From: Ornithinimicrobium sp.
Lineage (GTDB): Bacteria; Actinomycetota; Actinomycetes; Actinomycetales; Dermatophilaceae
Direction: 5' to 3'
Length of the DNA: 5,953 nucleotides
Assembly (NCBI GenBank): GCA_030145965.1
Contig: JASKZT010000388.1
Location: forward strand, 1-5,953
This document shows positions 1 through 5,791 of the stretch, piece by piece. How positions within the stretch are numbered: position 1 is the first letter of the stretch; each line of letters starts with the position of its first letter. Position numbers and translations under genes: made by a program. A model generated the notes under the pieces. That model had not been told where the DNA came from, ran no database searches, and saw only the letters and a program-made list of their open reading frames with translations.

Positions 1-216
1 ATCGTCATCACCCACCAGAAGCGCACGATGGAGATCGCCGACGCCCTCTACGGCGTCTCGATGCGCGGCGACGGCGTCACCACCGTCCTCAGCCAGCGGC
101 TGCGCGACGTCACCCCCGCCGCCCTGCGCGGTCCGGGGGAGGCGGCGCCCGCCGAGGAGGACGGGCCCCGGACGGCACCGTCGCAGACCCCGACGCCCGA
201 GGAGGCCCGCACGTGA
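1..216 (+). CDS. smc: Chromosome segregation ATPase Smc, C-terminal end (partial)
   Basis: Only the last 71 codons are present; the gene enters from the left edge in frame 1 and stops at TGA 214-216. The opening residues [20 protein letters not shown] are the end of the Smc head ATPase: the ITH histidine is the H-loop (switch) residue of ABC-type ATPases, and the following [20 protein letters not shown] stretch is highly typical of actinobacterial Smc. After residue ~43 the sequence becomes a Pro/Ala/Glu-rich, probably disordered tail that is normally poorly conserved. Smc forms the condensin-like complex with ScpA/ScpB and loops and compacts the chromosome. The stop overlaps the GTG start of the next gene (GTGA), so Smc and the TPR protein are probably co-translated. 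Identity is recognised from sequence memory; only the fragment is visible, so nothing can be said about the coiled coil or hinge. Confidence 0.93.
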   Translation: MVITHQKRTMEIADALYGVSMRGDGVTTVLSQRLRDVTPAALRGPGEAAPAEEDGPRTAPSQTPTPEEART

Positions 217-755
217 TCCAGGTCTACGGCGGCGGGGAGCACCCCGCCTACGTCATCGACGACGAGACCCTGCGCGAGGAGCTGCTCGACCCCGAGGAGG
301 CCCGCGAGTGGTGCGAGGGCACGCCCGACCATCCCGACGCGGTCGCCTTCTGGCGGATGCTCGGCGAGCTCGGGCGGGCGCGGGAGGCGGGGGAGCGGGT
401 GCTCGCGGACCGCGAGCCCTTCACCGTGGGCTGGGCGGCCGCCGCCGTGCGGCTCGCGCACGTGCACCACTGGAGCGGCGGGTATGCCGAGGCGCACGAG
501 CTCCTCGACGCCGCCGAGGAGGTCTTCTCCGTCGCCGGCGAGGACGGCGCGGCGCACGGCCCGATGCTCGCCCTCGTGCACCAGCACCGCGCCAAGGCGC
601 TCCTGGACGAGGGCCGCCCGCGGGAGGCCGCCGAGCAGGCCGAGCGCGCGCTCCGGCTCCGCGAGGGGCACGCCGCACCCCCGCTCGTCGCCTCGACCCG
701 GCAGACGCTGGCCCGCGTCCTCCGGGCCCTCGAGGAGGAGGGGACCCGCCCGTGA
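213..755 (+). CDS. TPR-like helical repeat protein, function unknown
   Basis: This 180-residue protein has no enzyme motif that I recognise. From about residue 45 it reads as consecutive helix pairs with TPR-like spacing: [21 protein letters not shown], then a pair around [20 protein letters not shown], then one around [21 protein letters not shown] with the typical G-x-x-x-E-A-x-x pattern, and a capping helix near the end. The first 40 residues are acidic and not repeat-like. There is no signal peptide or membrane segment, so it is probably a cytoplasmic scaffold or adaptor. The GTG start at 213 is supported by an AGGAGG box at 200-205 with 7-nt spacing and by the GTGA overlap with the smc stop. 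Its own stop overlaps the next start in the same way, implying an smc-TPR-FMN protein operon. No binding partner can be deduced from sequence. Confidence 0.82.
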   Translation: MIQVYGGGEHPAYVIDDETLREELLDPEEAREWCEGTPDHPDAVAFWRMLGELGRAREAGERVLADREPFTVGWAAAAVRLAHVHHWSGGYAEAHELLDAAEEVFSVAGEDGAAHGPMLALVHQHRAKALLDEGRPREAAEQAERALRLREGHAAPPLVASTRQTLARVLRALEEEGTRP

Positions 756-1402
756 CCGCACCCCGCGCCATCCGCCGCCTGTCCGAGCGGTCGCGACCGG
801 ACCGCGCCGACCTTGACGCCGTCCTGGACGCGACGCTCGTCGGCACGCTCTCGACCGTGGTCGACGGCGCCCCCTGGGTGGTGCCGATGCTCGTCGTCCG
901 CGACGGTGACCGGCTGCTCCTGCACGGGTCGACCGGGGCGGGCGCGCTGCGCCACGTCGCGGAGGGCGCGCCCGCCGCCGTGAGCGTCGTGCTCCTCGAC
1001 GGCGTGGTCGTGGCGCACACGACCTTCGACTCCTCGGCCAACTACCGCTCGGCGGTCGTCTACGGCAGCCTGCGCCCGCTCACCGGCGCCGACGAGCGGC
1101 GTGCGGCGCTGGCCGCCGTCTCGGCCGCGATCCTGCCCGGTCGCGAGGAGGAGGTGCGGCCGATGACCGCCAAGGAGGTCGCGGCCACCCAGGTGATGGA
1201 GCTGCCGATCCGCGACGGCGACTGGCTCGTGAAGGTGCGCACGGGCGGGCCCGGGGAGCCGGACGAGCCCACCGGGGCCTGGACCGGCGTCGTCCCGCTG
1301 CGCGTCGTCGCCGACGACCCCGCGCCCGACCCCCGCAGCGCGGGCACGCCGGTGCCGCCCTCGGTGCGGGAGCGCGTCCGCCGGGGTGGCGCGGCGGTCT
1401 GA
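752..1402 (+). CDS. Pyridoxamine 5'-phosphate oxidase-like FMN-binding protein
   Basis: The 216-residue product looks like a flavin-binding split beta-barrel protein of the Pyridox_ox_2 type (PNPOx-like, NimA-related superfamily). Visible hallmarks are the first barrel strands around residues 30-50 (LVGTLSTVVDGAPWVVPMLV), LLLHGSTGAG at 55-64, which is where this fold usually contacts the FMN phosphate, and FDSSANYRSAVVYG at 92-105, a signature of the subfamily. A later KVRTG segment and the C-terminal PPSVRER also fit. Such proteins bind FMN or F420 and carry out varied redox reactions, and the substrate here is unknown. True PNPOx (PdxH) activity should not be assumed. The longer in-frame reading upstream (from 308) lies over the TPR gene. 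GTG 752 was chosen because it overlaps the upstream TGA as GTGA and follows a purine-rich GAGGAGGAGGGGA stretch at 732-744. No separate promoter is apparent, so it is probably transcribed with smc. Confidence 0.85.
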   Translation: MTAPRAIRRLSERSRPDRADLDAVLDATLVGTLSTVVDGAPWVVPMLVVRDGDRLLLHGSTGAGALRHVAEGAPAAVSVVLLDGVVVAHTTFDSSANYRSAVVYGSLRPLTGADERRAALAAVSAAILPGREEEVRPMTAKEVAATQVMELPIRDGDWLVKVRTGGPGEPDEPTGAWTGVVPLRVVADDPAPDPRSAGTPVPPSVRERVRRGGAAV

Positions 1403-1442
1403 GACGGGCGGCGCGGCGGTCTGAGAAGCGCGGCGCCGCGGT
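1388..1442. repeat. 22-bp tandem repeat, about 2.5 copies, across the stop codon
   Basis: Two adjacent 22-bp units (1388-1409 and 1410-1431) share an exact 17-mer, GGCGCGGCGGTCTGAGA, and match at 20 of 22 positions. A third partial unit starts at 1432 with 10 of 11 matching bases. The first copy contains the last codons and TGA (1400-1402) of the FMN-binding protein, so the duplication adds only non-coding sequence. The junction of copies two and three creates a perfect 12-bp palindrome, CGCGGCGCCGCG, at 1429-1440. No function is implied; replication slippage is the simplest origin. Confidence 0.7.
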
Positions 1443-1505
1443 GATCCCGCGAAGACGGCGGGGACACGCCGCCGCTGCGACTGGCTCCCCGCCACCCGGC
1501 CTTGC

Positions 1506-1520
1506 GAGACTGGGCGCATG
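1506..1520 (+). promoter_or_regulatory. Putative leaderless promoter -10 box of the small membrane protein gene
   Basis: GAGACT at 1506-1511 fits the relaxed actinobacterial -10 pattern (A at position 2, T at position 6). It ends 6 nt before the ATG at 1518, so transcription would start at or next to the start codon. No Shine-Dalgarno sequence and no convincing -35 are present. The rest of the 115-bp gap (1403-1517) holds the tandem repeat and nothing else recognisable. Confidence 0.45.
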
Positions 1521-1862
1521 CTCGCACTCATCCTGGCCATGCTGTTCTGCGTCGCCGTCGGTGCCGGGGTGGTCGGCTACGTGCTGGTCGAGGCCCGGCG
1601 CGAGGGGCGTGGCGACTTCTGGACGGCCGAGGGCGAGGAGCTCATCGCGGGCGCACGACGCACGGGGGAGAAGGTGCGCACGCGGGGCGAGCGGCTCGGC
1701 CGCACCGCCGCCGAGCGCGCGGGCCTGTCGGCCCCGGGGACGCCCGCGGCGGACGGCCGGGTGACCCGCACCCCGGTGCGCGCCGAGGAGTCCGCGGCCG
1801 ACGAGGCCGGCGACGACGGGCGCGCGACCCGCACCACCGACGGCTACCGCGCGGCGAGCTGA
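1518..1862 (+). CDS. Small single-pass membrane protein, function unknown
   Basis: This 114-residue protein begins with one hydrophobic segment (residues 2-24, LALILAMLFCVAVGAGVVGYVLV), immediately followed by EARREGR. The positive charges after the segment suggest a reverse signal anchor, with the N-terminus outside and the remaining ~90 residues in the cytoplasm. Cys11 is not in a good lipobox (Phe precedes it), so a lipoprotein is unlikely. Residues 25-70 are charged and probably helical; the rest is Ala/Thr/Asp-rich with repeated RVTRT / RATRT elements and looks disordered. I recognise no family. The ATG at 1518 follows a leaderless-type -10 box rather than a ribosome binding site. It lies 57 bp upstream of ftsY on the same strand, but ftsY appears to have its own near-identical start region, so an operon is not required. 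Confidence 0.72.
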   Translation: MLALILAMLFCVAVGAGVVGYVLVEARREGRGDFWTAEGEELIAGARRTGEKVRTRGERLGRTAAERAGLSAPGTPAADGRVTRTPVRAEESAADEAGDDGRATRTTDGYRAAS

Positions 1863-1907
1863 GCCGAGGCACGCACCACGGCGTCCGGGGCGGGCGCCGA
1901 CGTCTGG

Positions 1908-1922
1908 GAGACTGTGCGCGTG
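1908..1922 (+). promoter_or_regulatory. Putative leaderless promoter -10 box of ftsY
   Basis: GAGACT at 1908-1913 is followed by 6 nt and then GTG 1920. The stretch TGGGAGACTGTGCGCGTG (1905-1922) matches the start region of the preceding gene at 15 of 18 positions. No -35 is evident. An alternative reading is a Shine-Dalgarno GGGAG at 1906-1910, 9 nt before GTG 1920, which would mean the transcript starts further upstream. Confidence 0.42.
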
Positions 1923-3098
1923 GGACCGATCAATGAGCTCTGGGAGATCCTGACCCTCGTCACCGTGGTGGCCCTGGGCGGCCTCGCCGTCCTCGTGGCG
2001 CTCGTGCGCGGAGGAGGCCGCGGACCGCGGTCGCCGCGCGTGGACCGGAGGCCGACGGGGGGCACCGACGTCCTCGAGCCGGACGCCCCGGCCGAGGGTG
2101 AGGTCGACAACCGTGGCGGGGGCGTCGCGGTCGACACCCCACCGGAGGCCCCGACGGCCAGGCTCGACCGCCCGGAGTCGGCCCGGGGGCGCCTGCAGCG
2201 ACTGCGGGCGCGGCTGGCGCGCTCCAACTCGACCTTCGGCAGCGTGCTGCTCGGCCTGCTCGCCCGTGGCGGGCTCTCCGAGAGCGACTGGGAGGACGTC
2301 GAGGACACGCTGCTCGCCTCCGACCTCGGCGTGGAGGCGACCGAGGAGCTCGTGGCCTCGCTGCGCACGCAGGTGCGGGTCGACGGCACGACGGACGCCG
2401 AGCAGGTGCGGCAGTGGCTGCACGACGACCTCCTGCGCCTGGTCGACCCCACGATGGACCGCCGCATCGCGGCCAGCCGGGAGGGCGATCACCCGGCCGT
2501 CATCCTCGTCGTCGGCGTCAACGGCACCGGCAAGACGACGACCGTCGGCAAGCTCGGCCGCGTCCTCGTGGCCGAGGACAAGGACGTCGTCCTGGGGGCC
2601 GCGGACACCTTCCGCGCGGCCGCCGCCGACCAGCTGCAGACCTGGGGCGAGCGCATCGGCGTCCCGGTGGTCCGCTCCGACCGCGAGGGCGCCGACCCGG
2701 CCTCCGTCGCCTACGAGGCCGTCAAGGCCGGCGTGGAGCTGGAGTCCGACGTCGTCATCGTGGACACCGCTGGCCGGCTGCACACCAAGCGCGGGCTCAT
2801 GGACGAGCTCGGCAAGATCAAGCGGGTCGTGGAGAAGGTCGCCCCCGTGGGCGAGGTCCTCCTCGTCCTCGACGCGACGACGGGGCAGAACGGCATGCGC
2901 CAGGCGGAGGAGTTCGCCCGCGAGGTCGACATCACCGGCATCGCGCTGACCAAGATGGACGGCACCGCCAAGGGCGGCATCGTCGTCAACGTCCAGCGCA
3001 AGCTCGGCGTCCCGGTCAAGCTCATCGGCCTGGGCGAGGGCCCGGACGACCTCGCGCCCTTCGACCCCGAGGCCTTCGTCAGCGCGATCGTCGGCTGA
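1920..3098 (+). CDS. ftsY: Signal recognition particle receptor FtsY (SRP GTPase)
   Basis: FtsY is the membrane-associated SRP receptor. It pairs with Ffh, and reciprocal GTP hydrolysis hands ribosome-nascent chains to SecYEG. All GTPase motifs are visible (numbering from GTG 1920, 392 residues): LLASDLG at 131-137 in the N domain, P-loop GVNGTGKTTT at 199-208, DTFRAAA at 229-235, DTAGR at 282-286, TKMD at 344-347 and GLGE at 370-373, ending in the usual FDPEAFV helix. Residues 10-29 form a clear hydrophobic segment, followed by a ~55-residue Pro/Gly/Asp/Glu-rich linker. This fits the actinobacterial type with a transmembrane anchor instead of the long acidic A domain of E. coli. GTG 1914, two codons upstream, is the other possible start; 1920 was preferred because of its spacing from the GAGACT box and from GGGAG. 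It converges on the oxygenase gene with a 12-bp gap. Confidence 0.97.
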   Translation: MGPINELWEILTLVTVVALGGLAVLVALVRGGGRGPRSPRVDRRPTGGTDVLEPDAPAEGEVDNRGGGVAVDTPPEAPTARLDRPESARGRLQRLRARLARSNSTFGSVLLGLLARGGLSESDWEDVEDTLLASDLGVEATEELVASLRTQVRVDGTTDAEQVRQWLHDDLLRLVDPTMDRRIAASREGDHPAVILVVGVNGTGKTTTVGKLGRVLVAEDKDVVLGAADTFRAAAADQLQTWGERIGVPVVRSDREGADPASVAYEAVKAGVELESDVVIVDTAGRLHTKRGLMDELGKIKRVVEKVAPVGEVLLVLDATTGQNGMRQAEEFAREVDITGIALTKMDGTAKGGIVVNVQRKLGVPVKLIGLGEGPDDLAPFDPEAFVSAIVG

Positions 3099-3110
3099 CG
3101 GACCCGGCGC

Positions 3111-4043
3111 CTAGGCGTCGCGGTCGGCGACGGCCGAGCTCCCGGCGGCGTTGCGCAGCTCGCCGGGGTCGGTGAGCGCCCAGCCGACGGCGCGGGTCCC
3201 CAGGACGCCCAGCGGCCCCGCGACGGCGCGCAGCGCCAGCCCCTCGGCGGGGCGCAGGGGGGCGGGCAGCCGCAGGCCGAGCAGGTCGCGGGCGTGCTCG
3301 GGCAGCAGCTCGAGCGCCCCGGCGGCCAGCATCCAGAAGCCCGGGCGGGCGACCCACGGCAGCGGCGGCTCCCGCAGGAGGAAGCGCACGACGTCGAGCG
3401 CGCCCGGCGTCGTCTCCAGCTCGGGCCGGTAGGCGTCGAGCTGCTCGGCCAGCTGCGCCACCGTCCGCGGCGGGTCCGGGACACCGAGCCGGGTCGCGAC
3501 GTAGGCCGCCTGGTCGACGTAGGTGTCCGCCTCGGCGGGCGTGAGCGGCGAGCGCGCGTAGCGCTGGTGGGCGACGAGGAAGCTCTCGATCTCCGCGACG
3601 TGCACCCACCGCAGCAGGTGCGGGTCCGTCGCGGAGTAGGGGCGGCCCCGGCGGTCGGTGCCGGAGACCGTCTCGTGGATGCGGTTGATCGTGTCGAGCA
3701 TCCGCTCCGCCGCCTCGGTCGGGCCGAAGGTCGTCATCGCCAGGAACTCGCTGGTCCGCTGCAGCCGCCCCCACGGGTCGTCGCGGTAGCCCGAGTGCTC
3801 GCCCACCCCGGCCATGGCCAGCGGGTGCAGCGACTGCAGCAGCAGCGCGCGGATGCCGCCGGCGTACATCCCGGCATGGCCCTGGACGCGGCAGATCGGG
3901 TCGGTCGGGGCGAAGCGGCGCTCGCCGGGCGCGAGCCAGATGGCCTGGGCGCGCCGGTCGGCGTCGGGGCCGGCGACCCGGTCGCGCAGGGCGTCCGCGA
4001 GCCGGCCGCGCAGGGCGTCGGTCAGGGCGGTGGGGGAGGGCAC
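3111..4043 (-). CDS. MpaB-family (DUF2236) oxygenase, putative heme protein
   Basis: This 310-residue protein matches the ER-bound oxygenase MpaB / rubber oxygenase (Lcp) catalytic domain family. Recognisable blocks are VQGHAGMYAGGIRALLLQSL (53-72), HPLAMAGV (73-80), YRDDPWGRLQRTSEFL (86-101), a helix ending in H123 (DTINRIHETV), YSATDPHLLRWVH (136-148) and the C-terminal WVARPGFWMLAAG segment. Within them R93-x3-T97 resembles the Arg-x3-Thr signature of latex-clearing proteins, and H123 or H148 are candidate heme ligands; I favour H123 by spacing, as inference only. Characterised members are b-type heme oxygenases, but most bacterial ones have no known substrate. No signal peptide is visible, so it is probably cytoplasmic. 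GTG 4043 was chosen over the in-frame GTG at 4112, which would overlap the ffh promoter; 4043 sits 7 nt after a CATACT -10 box. The gene is divergent from ffh and convergent with ftsY. Confidence 0.87.
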   Translation of the reverse strand: MPSPTALTDALRGRLADALRDRVAGPDADRRAQAIWLAPGERRFAPTDPICRVQGHAGMYAGGIRALLLQSLHPLAMAGVGEHSGYRDDPWGRLQRTSEFLAMTTFGPTEAAERMLDTINRIHETVSGTDRRGRPYSATDPHLLRWVHVAEIESFLVAHQRYARSPLTPAEADTYVDQAAYVATRLGVPDPPRTVAQLAEQLDAYRPELETTPGALDVVRFLLREPPLPWVARPGFWMLAAGALELLPEHARDLLGLRLPAPLRPAEGLALRAVAGPLGVLGTRAVGWALTDPGELRNAAGSSAVADRDA

Positions 4044-4056
4044 GCATCCCAGTATG
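4041..4056 (-). promoter_or_regulatory. Putative leaderless promoter -10 box of the MpaB-like gene
   Basis: On the minus strand CATACT (4056-4051) is followed by 7 nt and the GTG at 4043. It is close to the TATACT/TAnnnT -10 consensus. The only Shine-Dalgarno-like bases (GGGA) lie 3 nt from the GTG, too close to be useful, so a leaderless transcript is the simplest reading. No clear -35 is seen. Confidence 0.5.
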
Positions 4057-4113
4057 CGGCGCGGCCGCCGCGCGGTCCCGCGGAGCCGAATGGGTGACGC
4101 GGCACCCGGCACG

Positions 4114-4128
4114 TATCCTTACCAGGTG
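4114..4128 (+). promoter_or_regulatory. Putative leaderless promoter -10 box of ffh
   Basis: TATCCT at 4114-4119 is the best -10 hexamer in the window outside the LLM gene region. It ends 6 nt before GTG 4126. No Shine-Dalgarno sequence lies between them, which supports initiation on a leaderless mRNA. The weak -35 candidate GGTGAC (4093-4098) is only 15 bp upstream of the -10. Confidence 0.55.
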
Positions 4129-5790
4129 TTCACGAGCCTCTCCGACCGTCTGACGCTGACCTTCAAGAACCTCAAGCGCAAGGGCACCGTCACCGAGTCC
4201 GACCTCAACGCGACGATCCGCGACATCCGGGTCGCGCTGCTCGACGCCGACGTCGCGCTGCCGGTCGTGAAGCAGTTCACCGGACGGATCCGCGACCGTG
4301 CCCTGGGGGCGGAGGTGCACGGCGCCCTCAACCCGGCCCAGCAGGTCGTCACGATCGTCAACGTGGAGCTCGTCGCCATCGTCGGCGGCTCGACCGGGCG
4401 GCTGAACCTCGCCAAGAACCCGCCGACCGTGATCATGCTGGCCGGCCTCCAGGGCTCGGGCAAGACCACCTTCGCCGGCAAGCTCGGCCACCTGCTCAAG
4501 AGCCAGGGCCACACCCCGGTCCTCGTCGCGGCCGACCTGCAGCGGCCCAACGCCGTCACCCAGCTCGAGGTCGTCGGGCAGCGCGCCGGCGTGCCGGTCT
4601 TCGCGCCCGAGCGGGGCAACGTCTTCGGCCACGACGCCGCGCTCGAGACCGGCGAGGGCACCCGCTCCTTCGGCGACCCGGTCGACGTCGCGGTCGAGGG
4701 TGTCGAGGAGGCCCGGCGCAAGGGCAACGACGTCGTCATCATCGACACCGCCGGACGGCTGGCGGTCGACGTCGACCTCATGCGCCAGGCCAGCGACATC
4801 CGGATCGAGACCCAGGCCCACGAGGTGCTCTTCGTCATCGACGCGATGATCGGCCAGGCCGCGGTCGAGACCGCCCGCGCGTTCGCCGACGGCGTCGGTC
4901 TGACCGGCTCGGTGCTGACCAAGCTCGACGGCGACGCCCGCGGTGGAGCAGCGCTCTCGGTCGCGACGGTCACCGGCCAGCCGATCCTCTTCGCCTCCAC
5001 CGGTGAGGGTGTGCGGGACGTCGAGCTCTTCCACCCCGACCGGATGGCCTCGCGCATCCTGGACATGGGCGACGTCCTGACGCTCATCGAGCAGGCCGAG
5101 AAGGCCTTCGACCGGGTCCAGGCGCAGGAGATGACGCGCAAGTTCCTCAGCGACGAGGACTTCACCTTCGACGACTTCCTCGAGCAGATGGCCGCCATCA
5201 AGCGGATGGGCAGCCTGAAGCAGATGCTCGGGATGATGCCCGGCATGCAGGGGATGCGCGCCCAGCTCGACTCCCTCGACGAGCGCGAGTTCGACCGCGT
5301 CGAGGCGATGGTCCGCTCGATGACGCCCTTCGAGCGCAACCATCCCAAGCAGATCAACGGCTCCCGGCGCGCCCGCATCGCGCGCGGCTCGGGCGTGCAG
5401 GTCTCCGAGGTCAACCAGCTCCTCGAGCGCTTCGCCGAGGCGCAGAAGATGATGCGCCAGCTCAAGAAGGGCGGGGGCATCCCGGGGATGCCCGGCATGC
5501 CCGGTCTGGGAGGTCCCGGCGGTGGCAGGCGCGGCAAGCAGGCGCCCAAGAAGAAGGGCAGGTCGGGCAACCCGGCCAAGCGCGCCCAGCAGGAGAAGGA
5601 CGCCGCGCAGAAGGCGCAGGCCGCCCGCGACGCCTCACTGGAGAACGCCTTCGGCGGCGGTGCTCTGGGCGGGGCGCTCGGCCAGGCGGCCCAGGGTCAG
5701 GAGCAGGAGCAGGAGCAGGGCGCGGACGCCCTCTCCGGGCTGAAGCTCCCGCCCGGCTTCGAGAAGTTCCTCGACCAGGGCAAGAAGTAG
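4126..5790 (+). CDS. ffh: Signal recognition particle protein Ffh (SRP54 GTPase)
   Basis: Ffh binds 4.5S/SRP RNA and signal sequences and pairs with FtsY for co-translational membrane targeting. From GTG 4126 it is 554 residues, long compared with ~450 in E. coli. The N domain carries ALLDADV (37-43). The G domain has P-loop GLQGSGKTT (107-115), DLQRPNA (137-143), DTAGR (207-211), TKLD (265-268) and TGE (292-294). The M domain has a methionine-rich signal-binding stretch (355-377, including QMLGMMPGMQGM) and the RNA-binding motif INGSRRARIARGSG (410-423). Two departures stand out: about 17 extra residues (166-182) between DLQRP and DTAGR, and a ~115-residue tail of Gly/Met/Pro, Lys-rich and Gln/Glu-repeat sequence ending in LPPGFEKFLDQGKK. 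The reading frame is open further upstream (to 3814), but that lies antisense to the oxygenase gene; MFTSLSDRLTLTFKNL is a canonical Ffh N-terminus. It appears monocistronic, with a hairpin just after the stop. Confidence 0.98.
   Translation: MFTSLSDRLTLTFKNLKRKGTVTESDLNATIRDIRVALLDADVALPVVKQFTGRIRDRALGAEVHGALNPAQQVVTIVNVELVAIVGGSTGRLNLAKNPPTVIMLAGLQGSGKTTFAGKLGHLLKSQGHTPVLVAADLQRPNAVTQLEVVGQRAGVPVFAPERGNVFGHDAALETGEGTRSFGDPVDVAVEGVEEARRKGNDVVIIDTAGRLAVDVDLMRQASDIRIETQAHEVLFVIDAMIGQAAVETARAFADGVGLTGSVLTKLDGDARGGAALSVATVTGQPILFASTGEGVRDVELFHPDRMASRILDMGDVLTLIEQAEKAFDRVQAQEMTRKFLSDEDFTFDDFLEQMAAIKRMGSLKQMLGMMPGMQGMRAQLDSLDEREFDRVEAMVRSMTPFERNHPKQINGSRRARIARGSGVQVSEVNQLLERFAEAQKMMRQLKKGGGIPGMPGMPGLGGPGGGRRGKQAPKKKGRSGNPAKRAQQEKDAAQKAQAARDASLENAFGGGALGGALGQAAQGQEQEQEQGADALSGLKLPPGFEKFLDQGKK
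5698..5718 (+). repeat. In-frame CAGGAG hexamer repeat in the ffh tail
   Basis: Three CAGGAG units plus a final CAG encode QEQEQEQ at residues 525-531 of Ffh, in the low-complexity C-terminal tail. Because the unit is six bases, copy-number changes would keep the reading frame and only alter tail length. Confidence 0.85.
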
Positions 5791-5791
5791 C

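Noticed and set aside
1456..1471. Hairpin CGGCG-N6-CGCCG as terminator of the smc operon
   Set aside because: A 5-bp stem with a 6-nt loop and no T-tract is too weak to support, although some termination in this gap is likely.
48..1540. Several open frames of 200-430 residues on the minus strand across the TPR and FMN protein genes
   Set aside because: They are low-complexity shadow translations with no recognisable domain and no ribosome binding site; the plus strand has coupled GTGA genes with family signatures.
1080..2783. Long minus-strand open frame opposite ftsY and the small membrane protein gene (567 residues)
   Set aside because: The composition (Arg/Ala/Gly/Pro-rich, no motifs) and the overlap with the ftsY GTPase motifs mark it as a shadow frame.
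3116..3132. Hairpin CGTCGC-N5-GCGACG as terminator for ftsY
   Set aside because: The stem is only 6 bp, it has no T-tract and lies inside the 3' end of the oxygenase coding sequence; such stems arise often by chance at this GC content.
4044..4112. Extension of the oxygenase N-terminus to the in-frame GTG at 4112
   Set aside because: The added residues (MPGAASPIRLRGTARRPRRI...) are unlike the family's usual N-terminus and would span almost the whole divergent promoter region; GTG 4043 with CATACT upstream is better.
3814..4125. Upstream extension of ffh to the ATG at 3814
   Set aside because: The extra ~104 codons are antisense to the oxygenase gene and non-conserved in character; MFTSLSDRL from GTG 4126 is the standard Ffh start.
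3079..5343. Long minus-strand open frame opposite ffh running into the oxygenase region (754 residues)
   Set aside because: It is antisense to clearly conserved ffh motifs and is in a different frame from the oxygenase; open antisense frames are expected in GC-rich DNA.
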